This document shows positions 11,584 to 24,504 of a stretch of 64,000 nucleotides of DNA, piece by piece. The notes beneath the pieces were generated by a model. It was not told the origin of the DNA, did no database searches, and saw only the letters and a program-made list of their open reading frames with translations. The stretch is from Solea solea. Taxonomy: Eukaryota; Chordata; Actinopteri; Pleuronectiformes; Soleidae. Every line of letters starts with the position of its first letter. Positions within the stretch are counted from its first letter, which is position 1. The stretch spans positions 13,205,001-13,269,000 of the forward strand of contig NC_081150.1 of assembly GCF_958295425.1 (NCBI RefSeq). The letters run 5' to 3'. The position numbers and the translations under genes are program-made.

Positions 11584-14500
11584 ATGGCTGATACCATAGC
11601 CGACACCAGAAGGCTCTGCGCTAAGCCTCAGAATTTTAATGACGCGTATGGCCCGCCGAGTAATTTTCTAGAGATTGATGTGAGCGACCCTCAGACCGTC
11701 GGCGTCGGCAGGGCCAAATTTACCACCTACGAAATCAGACTGAAGGTGAGCCTGCTATAGCAAGTGCTAATGGTGTTAGCTTGTAAGCTAGCTACCTGAG
11801 CTAGCGACCTGGCTATGCAATCAAAGATCGTTCAAACTTCTTGACATCTGGACTATCGCAGTGTAAAAGACATGCACATGATGACGAGGTTGCTGTTCGA
11901 CTTTGTGAACAATAGTGCACGAAAAACACAGGATTGTTGGCGAAATAAGTTTGCCCCTGCTAGTTATCAGGCTAGTGACACTCGTCAAAGTTGGTGGTGA
12001 TTAGCTTCCTGTCATCGAAGTAATGTCAGTCCTTGATATTAGGAGTTTATTAGTTTGTACGTTTAATAATATACATATCATTTAATTTGACATGAGTAAT
12101 GTCAATATTTACATACACAGTGTGAACCCTCTATCCGCTGTATATGTGAGTTTTCCATTGCTCTTCTGGAGCAGGAAAGTTGTTTACATTAGCCTGAAAG
12201 TTTTTTCCTCCCACTGTGTCGCGTCAGTGCAGCAGTTTTGTCAGTTCACTTTGGCACCATGTCAAAACTTTTGTTGGAATTATTTAATCTCTGTTGCAAC
12301 CTGGCCCAAAACTGTGATAACACACTGAAGCTTTCTGTAACAGTTCAGGGTTATACTCCTGCAGCCACACCCAATTTTCTGACTGCAAATAATAGATAAC
12401 CCTCATTCACAAACTCATCACACTAATACTATTTCAAAGATCCATTGTCTAACAGTCTGAAGAATGTATTGAATACAATACACATATATATTTGTGTAAG
12501 TGTATAATCACTTTTAAATATAAATAGTTTGGTTTGTATAGCTTTAGAATAAGCCTTGTCATGTACTCTCTGCGAGGGCCTTGCTTTACGAGGCTGCCAT
12601 CTTGTGCCACCATGTTTTTACAACACAGAACTGACAAACCGTCAAAAGTGTATTTAATGTTTTGAAGTGGGGGCTTAATATGTAAATAAAGTAGACTCTG
12701 ATTTCCCAACCACCATAGCAAAAGCAGCGAACAGAGAGTATTTCATTTTTCACAGTCTGAAGTACCACCATAAGCTATATATAGATAGATATATAAGCTA
12801 TATGTACATAAACTAGAATGCTATCATTACCTTATGTGGAGATCTTCAAATCAAATAATTTCTTCCTTAACTTACATACTACATTAATCAAAAGAATAAT
12901 AATCCTCCTTTCCGTAGTTATGCTGCTCTGCTAGCCATAAAAACCTAACATAAACAGACAGACAACCACTGTCAGAAACATGTCGTTCTTGGCTGAGGTA
13001 ATACTTATTCATCAAAAGTCATGTAGGGTTGTGTGCGCCACTATCACGCTAAAGGAGAAGATAAATCAGCAAGTCAGCTTCCTTGTAACTATAGACAGGA
13101 TACAGGATACAGGATGCTCTTCCCCCCCAGCCTCACTCAACACATTTCCTTCCGCCTACTTGACTGAAGAATTTGCAGGGGAGTTTAGGATTCTTCGTAG
13201 AGAAGTTTCTCTTCCCTTTCATAAAAGGTTAAAGGTTGTTATTAATATGTTGTGAAATGTCACATGTTAGATTATCTTTACTGCCTGCAAATGTGGTTTG
13301 CATGTTAGTGAGCAATCGGTGAGGACACCAAGTCACACTTTTTATGCAAATCTGCATAAAAAGTTTTTGGACGACTTTCAACAAGCTTCAGATCAGTACT
13401 GCATTTTGGTAATTTATCAGCTACACTTCTTTGTTCTTGTTTAAAAATGCATAAGTTCTGCTCTGGATATGCCTGTCATCCACACTACCCTGGCACTTAG
13501 AGCCCTAAAAATTAAGAAGATTAAGGACAATGCTATTTCCATTTTTATTTGAAAACTCTAGTCTTGCGTTTTTGTATGTGTAGGCGAAAACTGAGACCTT
13601 TGGAAATGATGACACAGTTATCGATTGATTCGGCCATGACATTGCCTTTGTTCATTTGTCACGCTTGTGTCATGTGACCTCTGTCTTCTTATTGGCCAAC
13701 AAGGCTTTTCAGTAGAGCTGCAACTAACCCTTATTTTCATAATCGATTAATCTGTCTATTATTTTCTCGATTAATCGTTTGGTCCATAAATATAAGTACA
13801 CCTTAAAAAATGTTGATCGGTGTTCATCAAACCTGGAAATGATGATGTTCTCAAACGTCTTGTTTTGTCCATTAACCAAAATGATTGACTTTTAATGATT
13901 TCTTTGTTATCCAGAGCAAATAAATTAAGAAAATATTCACATTTAAGAAGCTTAAACAATCGGAAATCTTGTTTTAATCATGAAAAAACCTTAAAACCGA
14001 TTAATCAATTATTAAAATAGTTGTCGAGTAATCGATTAATCGTTTCAGCAATAGTATTGGTGCCACCTGTTGATTTGGCATGCTTTTTCCAGCACTAGAC
14101 TGAGTTATCTTTTTTTTTTTTAAATACCCACCTATCTGCTGCTTACGTCAAAATTATTTACAAAAATTATCTTTACTTGAGGCCCATTTACATTTGTCTT
14201 GAAGCCTTCAACCTTATCATGTAGTATTTGTTAGGGGATTGACACTTAAATGGCATTTCAGAAGGGTTTAACCCTTCTGAAATTGACTAATGTTACAAAC
14301 AAAAAATGGGATTGTCTAAGTGTAAGTTACACTATGATCATGAATAAAAGTTTTTATTTGTAGACACGACAATGACAAGGTGAGGTTTAGTTTCACACAA
14401 GCGAAACGGTTGATCACCACATGTTTGAAGTTTGAATTCTGTTATTTAAAGTTTTTTTTTCCAAAGACATACATATTTTTCAGGACATTTGTCCCTTTTG

Positions 14501-17500
14501 CTGCCATTCAGCTATTGCTTTACATATGAGTTTAATGTGCAGGCAGCATTAGGAGTATGGACTTGTCACACAGTCATGATGCTCAACTGATTGCCTCATC
14601 TCTTATCTGTAAAGTGTCATCATTTAACTGACACCCCTGTAGTTAGTGGCCTGGCATGTTTAGATTGGTTAGCATCGTCAAGTATTTATAGTTTCCCTTT
14701 ACCTTAAAGAATTGGGTTGAGGGAAGAGAACCCGTCTCCAGGCGTTGGCATTGAATATAAGGCTACTGTACTTGATTAGCGTGTAATAATTAGCATATGC
14801 GTGTAATCAGCATTATTGTGCACCTCATACCCTTGCGTGACCCTGCTTTGCATAAGACCACAGAGGACGCGGCGCATCCCACAATTCTCAACAAACACGG
14901 TGTCAACTTTGCTTTGCTTCTCTCCTTCTTTCTTCAGGTTTCTTAAGAAGCATTTCACTCCATCAATAACATTTTAACATTGGCCACAGTTCTGCTCTCC
15001 AGAGTGCATGCCGTATCGTTTTTGTTGCTCTTATGTTTGGTTTCATTGTGCTTCCAATAATTAGGTCTATACTGAAATTTTGTTATCTAATTTTGTTACA
15101 GTTTCTTTTCTTAACTTATTCCCTTGTCCCCTGTTCTCACTGATGTTCCGCTATCCATCTGAAACTGAGAGAGAGCCCTTGTGGCCGCTCAGACAGTCGG
15201 CCTAATCCCCTCATTGATAGAAGGGAAGAATGAAACGGGCCACGGTGTGGGGGAGTTGGAGTGTTTATTCCCCAGCCTTACTCCACACCCCCTACCATGG
15301 GAGGGCAGAAAGCCACCCCCCTCACCAGCCTTCATCCCTTCGCCCACTTATCCCATTTTCTCTCTTTACTGTGTGCAGTCACTTTACCTGGTTTAAAGTA
15401 TCTCACAGTATGTGAGTTACTACAGTCCTTGTGATAACTGAATGTGGTTTACTATACTGTAAGGCCATATTTTGTCATACGAGAGTGCCCACGTTTGCTG
15501 TGACTCTGTTTAAATATGTGTCAGATTAGGCCTTTGGCTTGGGATCGGTACTTGTTGAATGTTCAACGCAATTAGTGCTGGGACAAGTTGTATAAGGTTT
15601 GGTTTGTTGTGTGAAAACTGTTTTGCTTGAGGCAGATTACGTAGGTCACTTGTTGACAGCCAGTCCTGTCTTTAGTGTTAAAAATCAATGTGATCCATCC
15701 ACTCATTTCAGTCCGGCTGAAGCTCAGTTCATAATGAAAGGATATCTAATTTTGCCTGAGCCATCTTGTAATGGCCGGAGTGGTGTAAAAACAATTTTCT
15801 GTTCTCTATTTTCATTTTTAGTGTCAGGTTGTCAGGTTGTTTTCTGCCCCTGCACATGTTTGTCATGTTCCTACTGGTCCATAAAGTTGTACAATAGTGT
15901 ATTATCATGTCACCTAATGTTTTTCGGGGGTTGTTACTGGTTCGAGCTCAAGCAACATCGTTTTTATACCTTCATCAAACAGAGGGTTTGTGATGTGTGT
16001 GTGTGTGTGTGTCTGTGTGTGTGTGTCTGTGTTTGTGTGTGAAGGGGATGTTGAGTATTATCAAAATTTCTTGTCTTTACTTGGTTCCCATCTCATCCAG
16101 AGAGCACATTCAATGGAGTGAACTTTGGGATCTCACTTTGTTTATGGATAGGAGTACATAAAAGGCCTCTTACAGCTCTGTCTCTCACTCTCACTCAGTC
16201 TTCTACCCCTCCTCTTCTCTACTCCCATAGCTTCTCCGTCTGTCTTTCTTCTTTCTTTCTCTTTTCCATTTGGACATTGGGGCGGGGGGCTTTGGTCATT
16301 AATAAAATGGAGAGAGATGGGGAGTGTGTGTGTGTGGGGTGGGGTGGGGGGTGCTTGTCAGGCACAGTCAAGTGTAATCCAAAGTCCACAGCATCCTCTT
16401 CGACAACTATTTTAATGGAAATGGGGAACATATTGTATCAAGGCTACCATATCCTACTTGAAATGACAGTATCAAAAGTGGGAGTTGAAACTATGGCAAC
16501 AAAGCAGCTTTTTGCCAGCTCGCTGAGTCTAGGCTGTCAGGCCACAGGGGCCTGCATGCAAGGGAACGAGTGAGAGAGGACATGGAGAGGCAAGAGCAAA
16601 AGACCTATAGCCTTAACTCTTTTGTTCCCTGTCTTTTTTCCCCCCATTTTGGAATATGATGCAATGAGATGGTATTATGTTGCCATTTTTAATGCTGTTA
16701 TTCTGAAAAGGGAGTATATGGGAGGGGTGAGAAGAGGGCGTGGGGGGGAGGTTTAGGATGCGCTCTCTCAAACTTGACTTAATCCATCCTGCTAAAAGCT
16801 AATGCATGGTGGCCTTGAACTATTCTCTCAGGAGATGAGTGATCTTTGTCCCCTCTCTCGGTCTTTCACTGTTCTCTCTGTTTTTAAGGGGTTTTTGCCT
16901 CTTTTCAACCCATTTTCAATGAGCCTAAGGTATTGTGTCCCTCTCATTATGAGTCAGACACTCTTCCCATGAAGCATGGATTGCACCTTGTACGCTCCAA
17001 ATGGAAAATAAAGCTAGTAGGTCCACTTTGAAAGATCTACATCTAGCTTTATGCTCCTCTTTAAAAATAATAATACAGGTTTTTCCCTTTTAGGGCTGCT
17101 TTTAGGATAACCACTAATGCCTCATTTGTGTGTATCTGGCTTTTTTCTTCCTCTGCTAATGTTTGTCTTTCACAATCCTTTTATCTTTTTTTATGATTTT
17201 CCCATAGAAAGTGTGAGAATCAAAGTGTGCCTATTTAAACAATTAATGAAATGCTAAGAAGTGGCTAAGTCTGGACTGGTCCCATGTCCCAAACACTGCA
17301 GGGGCCAGTAAGTTGAGACACCCAAGCCCTTGCCTCTAACCAGCCATGAAGAGAACAGAGGCCAGGGGAAACCTGATCTTTGACTCGTAGAGCTCTCACG
17401 CACCGCCTCCTCCTGTGTGTGTGTGTGTGTGTATGAGAGTGAGAGAGAGCGAAACAGAGAGTGAGACCTCTCATTTTTCAGTTCTGTCGTTTACGTTCCT

Positions 17501-17763
17501 CCCCTTGTCCTGCAAGGGCAATCTCTTAATCACAGGGTTAGAGAGGGTGAGAGGATTGAAAGGCCAGGTGACTTTCTTTCCTTACACCTTCCCTGCTAAC
17601 TTCATTGTCTGGAGATCGTTCGCCTGAGTGTACAAACAAGCTTGAGCGCTCTGGGCTATTATTTTTACGATACTAACTGTATGACTGGTCAGATCTATAG
17701 CACTTGACACCTGTTCGTGTATACCTCGTGTACGTCAGTGTGTGCTTGTGAGCGCTTAAGTGA

Positions 17764-17810
<47 letters not shown>

Positions 17811-20800
17811 ACATGATGGGATTAGAGTCACGGCAGTGGCAGATTACCTGTAACTGTGATCTGTTGTGGTGGGGATTAACTTTGTGGCGCTCCATGCTGT
17901 GAGGTAACATGACACAGCAGGTCCATGGTGAGAGGAGAGTGAAGTTAATGCTAGAGCACTGGGGCGATAAAGCTAAGATAATCCACTTCTCCTGTGACCT
18001 GAGAAAGAGGAGGAGTGAGGGGCTAATTGACAACTTCACCTGGAGAGAACTTGAAATTATGGGTTGAGGGAATGTTTTAGGGCTGGTGAGTTGCATGAAA
18101 AAAAAAAAACTGTGGGAAAGAGGGAGTGGCAGAGACTGAGTATACAGGTACCAATTTGGTGACAGAGTAAGGATGTTTTCCTATTATTGCAACTGAGTTT
18201 ACATAAGAGTTAGAGACAGATTTTGAAATTTGATGCTTCGTTTTCTCACTGACAAACACAAACAAACAATACCCAGATTTGTACATACAGTATGTAAAAG
18301 TCTGCTTTTGAAGTAGGGCTGGGCAATAATTAAATAATATATAGACCATGATGTCATTTTCGTCAATATCAATATAGAAAAACCTCACTAAATAGCAATA
18401 TAATGCTTATGCAGTGTGTACACACTTTGATACGAAACACATAATTGCTATTATGTGTTTTGTTGTTGTCCATGAAAAGATTTCAAAACCACAATTAGTT
18501 TAAACTTTCACTCCAGAGCAAATCCTCTGACATTTTATTGCAACTGGCATGAATTAATGTAGTCTTACTTTTTTATGAACTAGAAAAATGTCACTGGTGC
18601 ATGTAAGAGGGAAAAATCCCATACAACATTATCACAAACGTCACTGTATGAAGTTTGCAAAGAAACATAATGCCGTTGACACCATTTGCTTAGACTTCAA
18701 TGTAGACCCTGGGAATCAGTGCCGCACAGTGAAACGGCACACCACTGTTTCACACTGGCACAGCTCCAGCATGTTCTGAAGTTACCGAACCAAATTCTGA
18801 GCCGACTGACACATTCACGCCAAATTCACACATTTAGCCCTTTGCTGACCAGTAAGTCATCAGTGGGTTTGCCTGTGTATGCTGTAGACAAAAGGAAAAA
18901 GGAAGGACAATACCGGTGAAAGTACACAAGGAAACGAAGAACATGCCGAACATGCAACACCTGGTGGAACTTTGGTTTTACTTAACTGGTGTAAACGCAG
19001 GCCGATTGGAACTAGAACCTATACGGAAACTGTGTTTGATGCTTGCCAGTGTGTACAGCAAATCCAGTGCAAGAACTCCTCCACATGTTTTACCTTAATG
19101 CAGTGCATTATGGCCACTTTGAAGTGTTGTAGTTATTAATCTGATTGTATGATACAATAATTAAGTAGTCGCTTTGTACTGGACTGTGTTTTATTGAAAG
19201 TGGTTTCTGTTGCTCCTTCGCACCATTTCAATTTATTGGGTAAAATGTAAGCAACAATCATTTCACATTTTTCATTATAATGGAGCACTATTATCTTTAA
19301 AGAGGCCCAATTCTTTTTGAGCTTGTTACACTGGATGTTGCAGGTGTACCTACGTAAGTGACCGATTCAAGATTCAAGCACTTGATTATCACAACAAAAA
19401 TAGCTTTTTGTCACAACCCCAGAGGTGCATTTAAAATGACCAGCGTTCGTTCTCTGGGCAAACGTAACATCACAGTTACGTTACCGTTGTGCGGCTTATC
19501 ATCACAGTGAGATCTTTACCAGAAATTCTCACTCCTTCCCACCAAATGTGGGTGGGATCCACAGTTTTGAGGACTGAGGAGAGGACAGAGCAGAGAGGGA
19601 AGAAAATGAATGCCTGTGTCCCCCCCCACCCCCCACCCCCCCATTGAAACACCACCAAGAGGAGTCTCAAGGGCAGAAAATCTGACTTATTATCACAGAG
19701 TGAGGGGAAATAAAGAGTGGAAAAACGAAAGGAAGAGACGATGAGAGCAAAAAGACCACTCCTGCTCTCCTCCCTCCTTAATTAGTCCTGCACAGACCAG
19801 ATGAAGCTCCCAACCTCTCCAGTTTTTCTTTTCTTCCTTTACACCCCCTCCTTTTCCTTTCTTTTTTTCTTTTGCTCAGCCATTTACTCAGCCTTCTAGT
19901 TAACTCTCCATCCCTTTGCCTGCACACAGCCATCTGCTCATCGATCAGTCTCCTGCACACACTGTATTCATGCTGCGCCTACTTGCTCAGTTGCCTTGCT
20001 CTTGTGATTCCTCCTCCTCCTCCCATGAATTCTGACCTTCTCCGAATGTTGCCTGCCAATGAAATGCTCATTCACTCGCTCTGTGTTTGCACATTGTCAT
20101 GGGATGGCCATGTGCTGCCAGGACTAGTGAAGAGCTTTGGCATTGTGCTGTAATGTGCTGTTTGCTTCAGTGTTCTCCGTCAATGTCAAAACATCTCCCC
20201 TTTTTAATATTAAATTCACTCTCAAGTGCTTGTCAATAGCAGCTTAGAATTACGCGCACATCTGTGCACTGGTATACACGAACACACCAGTGGAAAAAAA
20301 AGCCAAACATTCTCAGTGCAATTGACCTTGTTGAGCAAAACATAAGTGAACTTTGTCTGGAGGCCAGTTTATTTTTTTATTTTTTTATCTGGATTGGTTC
20401 ATTTTGTGTCCTTAGTTGTTTTCTTTTAGGCCTCGTTTTTTGTTTGAATAAAGTCAGAGTAGAAAACGCAAGGCTACACTAGAAACAAATGTAAGAAGGT
20501 ACATTTACCTTGAAGTAAGAACCAAAAAAGTATTATAGCATGTTAACAACAGTTTTCTGATATTTCTACTATTGGAGCCGGAAGTGTGACCTGTGATTTA
20601 GTTTGTAGCGGTTGTAAATCTTAAATCCTAAGGACGGTGAATTGTCTGTTTAACTACACGTTCTTTACTTTTTGTGGCTTTATGAAAATCCTCAATGATT
20701 CTTTAGTTCATTTATTAGCCACAGTGATTTAAGGAAATGTCGTTAAACCAAAGCAGACGTCGCTGTAACAGTTTGCCACTTGTGTTTGTCCACAGACGAA

Positions 20801-23608
20801 CCTGCCCATCTTCAAGCAGAAGGAGTCCTCTGTGCGGAGGCGATACAGTGACTTTGAGTGGCTCAGAGCGGAGCTGGAGAGGGAGAGCAAGGTGAGACAC
20901 TGACGGCAACTCGCCGCAAAGCCTCTGAAATACTTGCCTCACCAAATCTTTATATTACATTGACCACATCTGCCTTTGTTGTGCTTCGTCTAGAGGCAAG
21001 TTGTTGTTCACGTCTTCTCTCACTCACTAATTTTCTACTGCTTAATCCTACACATGAAGGTTGTAGAGGAGCCAATCCCAATCCCAGTTGACAAAGGGTG
21101 CGAAAGGCTGGTTACACCCTGTACAGGTCGCGAGTCCTTCGCAGGGCAAACATATAGTGTCCAATTAACCTGTGCATATTTTAGGAGTGTGAGAGTAAGT
21201 CAGAGAAAGCCGGGATTTGAATCGTCGACCTTCTTGCTGTGAGGCAACTGTGCTAGCCACTCCTTCCCCATGTCATGTGACCATTTTTACAGCTTCTAAA
21301 CCTTTTAATTTCTTGGGCAACATTTTGACTGTTGGTTTTGAGCCTCGCGTAACTTGTGTTTGGGTAGCACTGAGCATAGGAGATCAGATCTGACCTCGGT
21401 TTATCGGACTTCACAGATTGTACAATCGGTTATTAATGTCTTAATTCTAAGCACATATGTTCTGTTAAATAAGCAATAGGTTCTTATTAACCTGCCGGTC
21501 TGTGATTTCCTCTCATTCCAGGTGGTCGTCCCTCCTCTTCCAGGAAAGGCGTTTATCAGACAGCTTCCGTTTCGGGGGGACGATGGGATATTTGAAGATG
21601 GTTTCATTGAGGAGCGAAGACAGGGTCTGGAGCAGTTTCTCAACAAGTAGGCTGTTTCACAACTTTGACTTTCTCTGTTCCTCTCCTATCTTGCCTTGAG
21701 GTAAAAACTTTTTTTTATTCTTTACAGCTTCTCTGTATCCACAGTCATTTGCAGAACAATGAAACACTTTGTGCCTCAAGTATATTCAACTTTTTCACTT
21801 CTCTTATTGTTAACAAACTGAAACAGCTTAGATGGGCAGGTCTTTTTCTTTTCCTCCTTAATTCTCTTTCATAATTACCCTGCAAAGGACAAAAATAACT
21901 TAAAGAGGACTCAAGTGTGCACCTCACAACATCATTTTTCCCAGATTTGTTTTATTGTTGATGTGTAATTTATGATAATTGCAGCTCAAATTACAGCGCG
22001 TGGTTCCATGGGATGCTGTGTGCACCTCTGCTTATTTTTGATCCAGCATGTCCTCGTTTTCAGCTGCAGAACAATAAAAGTTACTGTGTGATTGTAATTA
22101 TTTGCTTTGATTGCAGACTTGGCCATTATCTTTGTTTCATGTGCAAATGCGTCAATGTTTCCTGTTGGAATATTAAGTGCGCAAAGACAGTTGAGAAAAT
22201 TAAAATCCATAAATAAGAATGTGCTGGCAATTAAGGTTTTCCCCCCTTTGCCTCCAGTGAATGAAACGCCGCCGTTGATCATATCATTGTTCAGACTTAA
22301 TACTGGACGATGTGGATGGCAGCATTGTTTTAATCTGTGATTGAGAGCATTGTGAAGACAAAATCGTTTGGGACCATTGTTGCATTGAAACAACTGAGAA
22401 GGAGGAGATGAGATAAGCGTCAGTTTTTGATTAGCCTCAAACGGCGTAATTCAAACTTCAGGAATAAGAGAAGGGCAACACATCCCCACTTCAGAAAAAA
22501 AGCAAGCAAGGCCTTGAGAATCTCCTGCTGCACGTCGTCCAAAAAAACGACTAAAAAGAGTTTGTTGTATCGCAGTGTTGATTTTCTACTGATTGCCCTA
22601 ATATTTGTCGTGGCCGTGCCTCATGAGCAGCTTAATTTATCTGAAATATTGATCTGTTTTGAGACATTCAGTCTCAGCTGCACGGGCTCAGGCCCATTAA
22701 GCTCGTGTTTGTCATCTGGAGGGGCATTAAAAGGAAAGCCTCATGTCAGAGTGGCTTTAACGGAGGTAAACAGTCAGAAATATTGCAATCTCTAGCTGTA
22801 GTCATAACATAGCTGTAATGGATGTGATGTAATCAAATTCATTTCGGTAAATGATACTCGCATGTAAAAGTAGAGGTTGAGAAAAAAGTTTCCAGCTGCT
22901 AAATGAAGGCAATTATGCCCCCCAATAAATGTCTTAAAGAATTAATTAGAAGATGGCTGTTAACAAAACCTTTATTTCGGGGTGACCCACATTTACGGTG
23001 ATAAGGAGAAGCATGGACAATTAAAGGCAGTGCAGGAAATTGATTCATTAAAACTATTTGAGTCATAGCAATTTGGCAAAGTTGAACGACAAGTGTGTAA
23101 AATATGATGTTGCAACTTAAAAAATGTAAAATAGAACACATTAGCTGCACCAAAAGAGAACACAGTTTTCTGAAATTCGAATTTACTCTTGGCATATGTA
23201 AAAGAAGACTGTTGGAAGAGCGGGTCTGAATCTGTGAAATGCAAACTTTAAGGGAAGCATTTTACCTTAAACCTGGAGAATGTCACCAGTATTTAAGTAC
23301 GCACAGTTGTACCGAATACTAATAATATAAATGTTACCTCACACATTCCAAATGACTCCTTAATCCACTTGTGCGCTTCTGCCAAAAGCTGAAGCTTTTA
23401 ACTTTTTAATTAAAGGTTAATTAACTGTCACCTTTTGCAAATGTCCCTGAGGCGTCAAAAAAACCTACCTGTTTACACCGTTTCCACTGTGGTGTGTTTC
23501 AGAGTGGCCGGTCACCCTCTAGCCCAGAACGAGCGATGCCTGCACATGTTTCTACAGGACGAGTCCTTGGACAAGAACTACACCCCATCCAAAATCAGAC
23601 AAGCCTGA
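11584..23608 (+). CDS. snx3: sorting nexin 3
   Basis: SNX3 is a small PX-domain protein that binds phosphatidylinositol 3-phosphate on early endosomes. It recruits retromer for recycling of cargo such as Wntless and the transferrin receptor. Four coding exons join in phase: 11584-11745, 20796-20891, 21522-21646 and 23503-23608, giving 162 residues, the mammalian length. The PX domain runs from about residue 27 to 151. The lipid-binding residues are visible: R70, Y71 and S72 in RRRYSDFEW, K95 in PPLPGKAF, and R118 in FIEERRQGLE. The N-terminus MADTIADTRRL and the tail NYTPSKIRQA closely follow the known family. Intron 1 is 9 kb, unusually long for such a small gene, and holds repeats and possible regulatory DNA. 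The gene is head to head with AFG1L and tail to tail with NR2E1, as in human. Confidence 0.98.
13714..14054. mobile_element. hAT-like non-autonomous element (CGATTAATC type)
   Basis: The 5' end AGAGCTGCAACTAAC with TAATCGATTAATCTGTC and CTCGATTAATCG is mirrored at the 3' end by AACCGATTAATCAATTATT, GTCGAGTAATCGATTAATCG and TTTCAGCAATAG. These imperfect terminal inverted repeats enclose about 340 bp with no coding capacity. The GAGCTGCAACTAAC / CGATTAATCG signature is that of a widespread fish MITE family usually placed with hAT transposons. Confidence 0.75.
15994..16041. repeat. (GT)n microsatellite
   Basis: A GT array interrupted by CT and TT units in SNX3 intron 1. Confidence 0.9.
17414..17434. 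repeat. (GT)n microsatellite
   Basis: A short GT array followed by a GAGA-rich stretch in SNX3 intron 1. Confidence 0.85.
17768..17807. repeat. (GT)n microsatellite
   Basis: About 19 uninterrupted GT units, ending GCGCACATG, in SNX3 intron 1. Confidence 0.95.
18310..18490. repeat. possible GGGCTGGGCAATA repeat fragment
   Basis: AGTAGGGCTGGGCAATAATT followed by AT-rich sequence resembles the end of a common fish element that starts GGGCTGGGCGATAT. The other end cannot be located, so the boundaries are approximate. Confidence 0.35.
21015..21262. repeat. diverged retroposon, GGTTACACCCTGTAC type
   Basis: CTCACTCACTAATTTTCTAC, CTTAATCCTACACATGAAGG, GGTTACACCCTGTACAGGTC, GTGTCCAATTAACCTGTGCA and CCGGGATTTGAATCGTCGACC follow in the order seen in a widespread fish repeat family. 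This is the longest copy in the window. It is diverged and lies in SNX3 intron 2. Confidence 0.65.
21647..23502. other. SNX3 intron 3
   Basis: This 1.86-kb intron has no exon. Its middle and right parts (about 22230-23050) lack simple repeats and look like candidate regulatory DNA. The left part is ordinary AT-rich sequence. Confidence 0.55.
22230..22800. promoter_or_regulatory. candidate conserved non-coding element in SNX3 intron 3
   Basis: A repeat-free block with GTTGATCATATCATTG, TTTGATTAGCCTC, GGCGTAATTC, GCAGCTTAATTTATCTG and GGCCCATTAAGCTC motifs. Its composition and homeodomain-like cores suggest an enhancer, perhaps for NR2E1, whose 3' end is 4 kb away. Conservation has not been tested. 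Confidence 0.33.
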
Positions 23609-24020
23609 AGAGAAACGATGGCCCCGCTTGGCCCCCGGTGCGGCTCAACCCCTGCTCAGCCCGGCGTGGTCCGACAACCCAAAGCTCTCGTCACTGCTCC
23701 AGGTTTCTCACAAACAATATACATTTCAAAGACGACCACCCGCCACCTCGTCCCAATAATATCGTTCACTCACTGCCTCTTTTAAGTTCAGTTAGTGGTC
23801 CTGATCGGTGTTTGTTTTCCCCTTTCTAATTGGAGTCAAGGATGTTTAAAACATAACTGTGCTTCAGAGTAATTTAAAGTTATATCCCTTTGTCTGGAAA
23901 TGCCACTAACATGGATATATTATGTATTTATCATTTAGCTCGTCATGTCTTAAAATATGTTCCTTTATGTAGTGAAGTCTTCTATGTATGCAAAACTCTT
24001 GAAAAGACCCATCAATTCAT

Positions 24021-24021
24021 T

Positions 24022-24052
<31 letters not shown>

Positions 24053-24066
24053 ATATATATATATAT
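24021..24066. repeat. (TA)n(TG)n(TA)n microsatellite
   Basis: A compound dinucleotide array in the SNX3 3' UTR. Confidence 0.9.
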
Positions 24067-24171
24067 CCGATAATTGCATGGCTCACCGTAAATATAGCAA
24101 CTAAACACACGTGTATTTGATGGGCCTTGATTCTGAAGTCACACACAGTTGATTCTCTCTTCAATCGGAAG

Positions 24172-24172
24172 C

Positions 24173-24203
<31 letters not shown>

Positions 24204-24240
24204 TGTGTGTGTGTGTGTGTGAGAGAGTGTGTGTGTGTGA
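24172..24240. repeat. (GT)n with GAGA interruptions
   Basis: Three GT blocks separated by GAGAGA units in the SNX3 3' UTR. Confidence 0.9.
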
Positions 24241-24393
24241 GCGTATCAACCAGCACCCGTCCACTTATCACGGTAATTTTATAGCAGGAAAGACATTATA
24301 TACAAAGAGGGAACTGCAGTATTTCTACAGGCCATATGCATTTTGAGATTTGTATACTGCTGTGCCATTTTTGTTCATTTTGAAGATTTTTCC

Positions 24394-24399
24394 AATAAA
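24394..24399 (+). promoter_or_regulatory. snx3: SNX3 poly(A) signal candidate
   Basis: AATAAA about 790 bp after the stop codon. It is followed after about 20 bases by T-rich and TTGG-containing sequence. Confidence 0.5.
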
Positions 24400-24504
24400 A
24401 TAGGTGAAATGGAAGTACATTGGTGCATTTGGACTTTTGACCAAACTCTCTCACAGTTGTCTGTCAAGACGCCGCGGCCTTTTCAGCCACACCAAATTCA
24501 CATT

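Larger units (their letters stand above)
11746..20795. other. SNX3 intron 1
   Basis: This 9-kb intron has no supported exon. It holds a hAT-like small transposon (13714-14054), several GT microsatellites, a poly-G/poly-A run (19621-19642) and a possible GGGCTGGGCAATA repeat fragment near 18314. The repeat-poor stretches 14700-15000, 16440-16600 and 16780-17060 are the likeliest regulatory parts, but nothing specific is proven. Confidence 0.6.
23609..24415 (+). other. snx3: SNX3 3' untranslated region
   Basis: About 0.8 kb follows the SNX3 stop codon up to an AATAAA hexamer at 24394-24399. It contains TA/TG and GT-GAGA microsatellites (24021-24066 and 24172-24240). The polyadenylation site itself is inferred. 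Confidence 0.55.

Noticed and set aside
22427..22795. A 122-residue reading frame in SNX3 intron 3
   Set aside because: No family resemblance, and composition looks like non-coding conserved sequence, with homeodomain-type cores.
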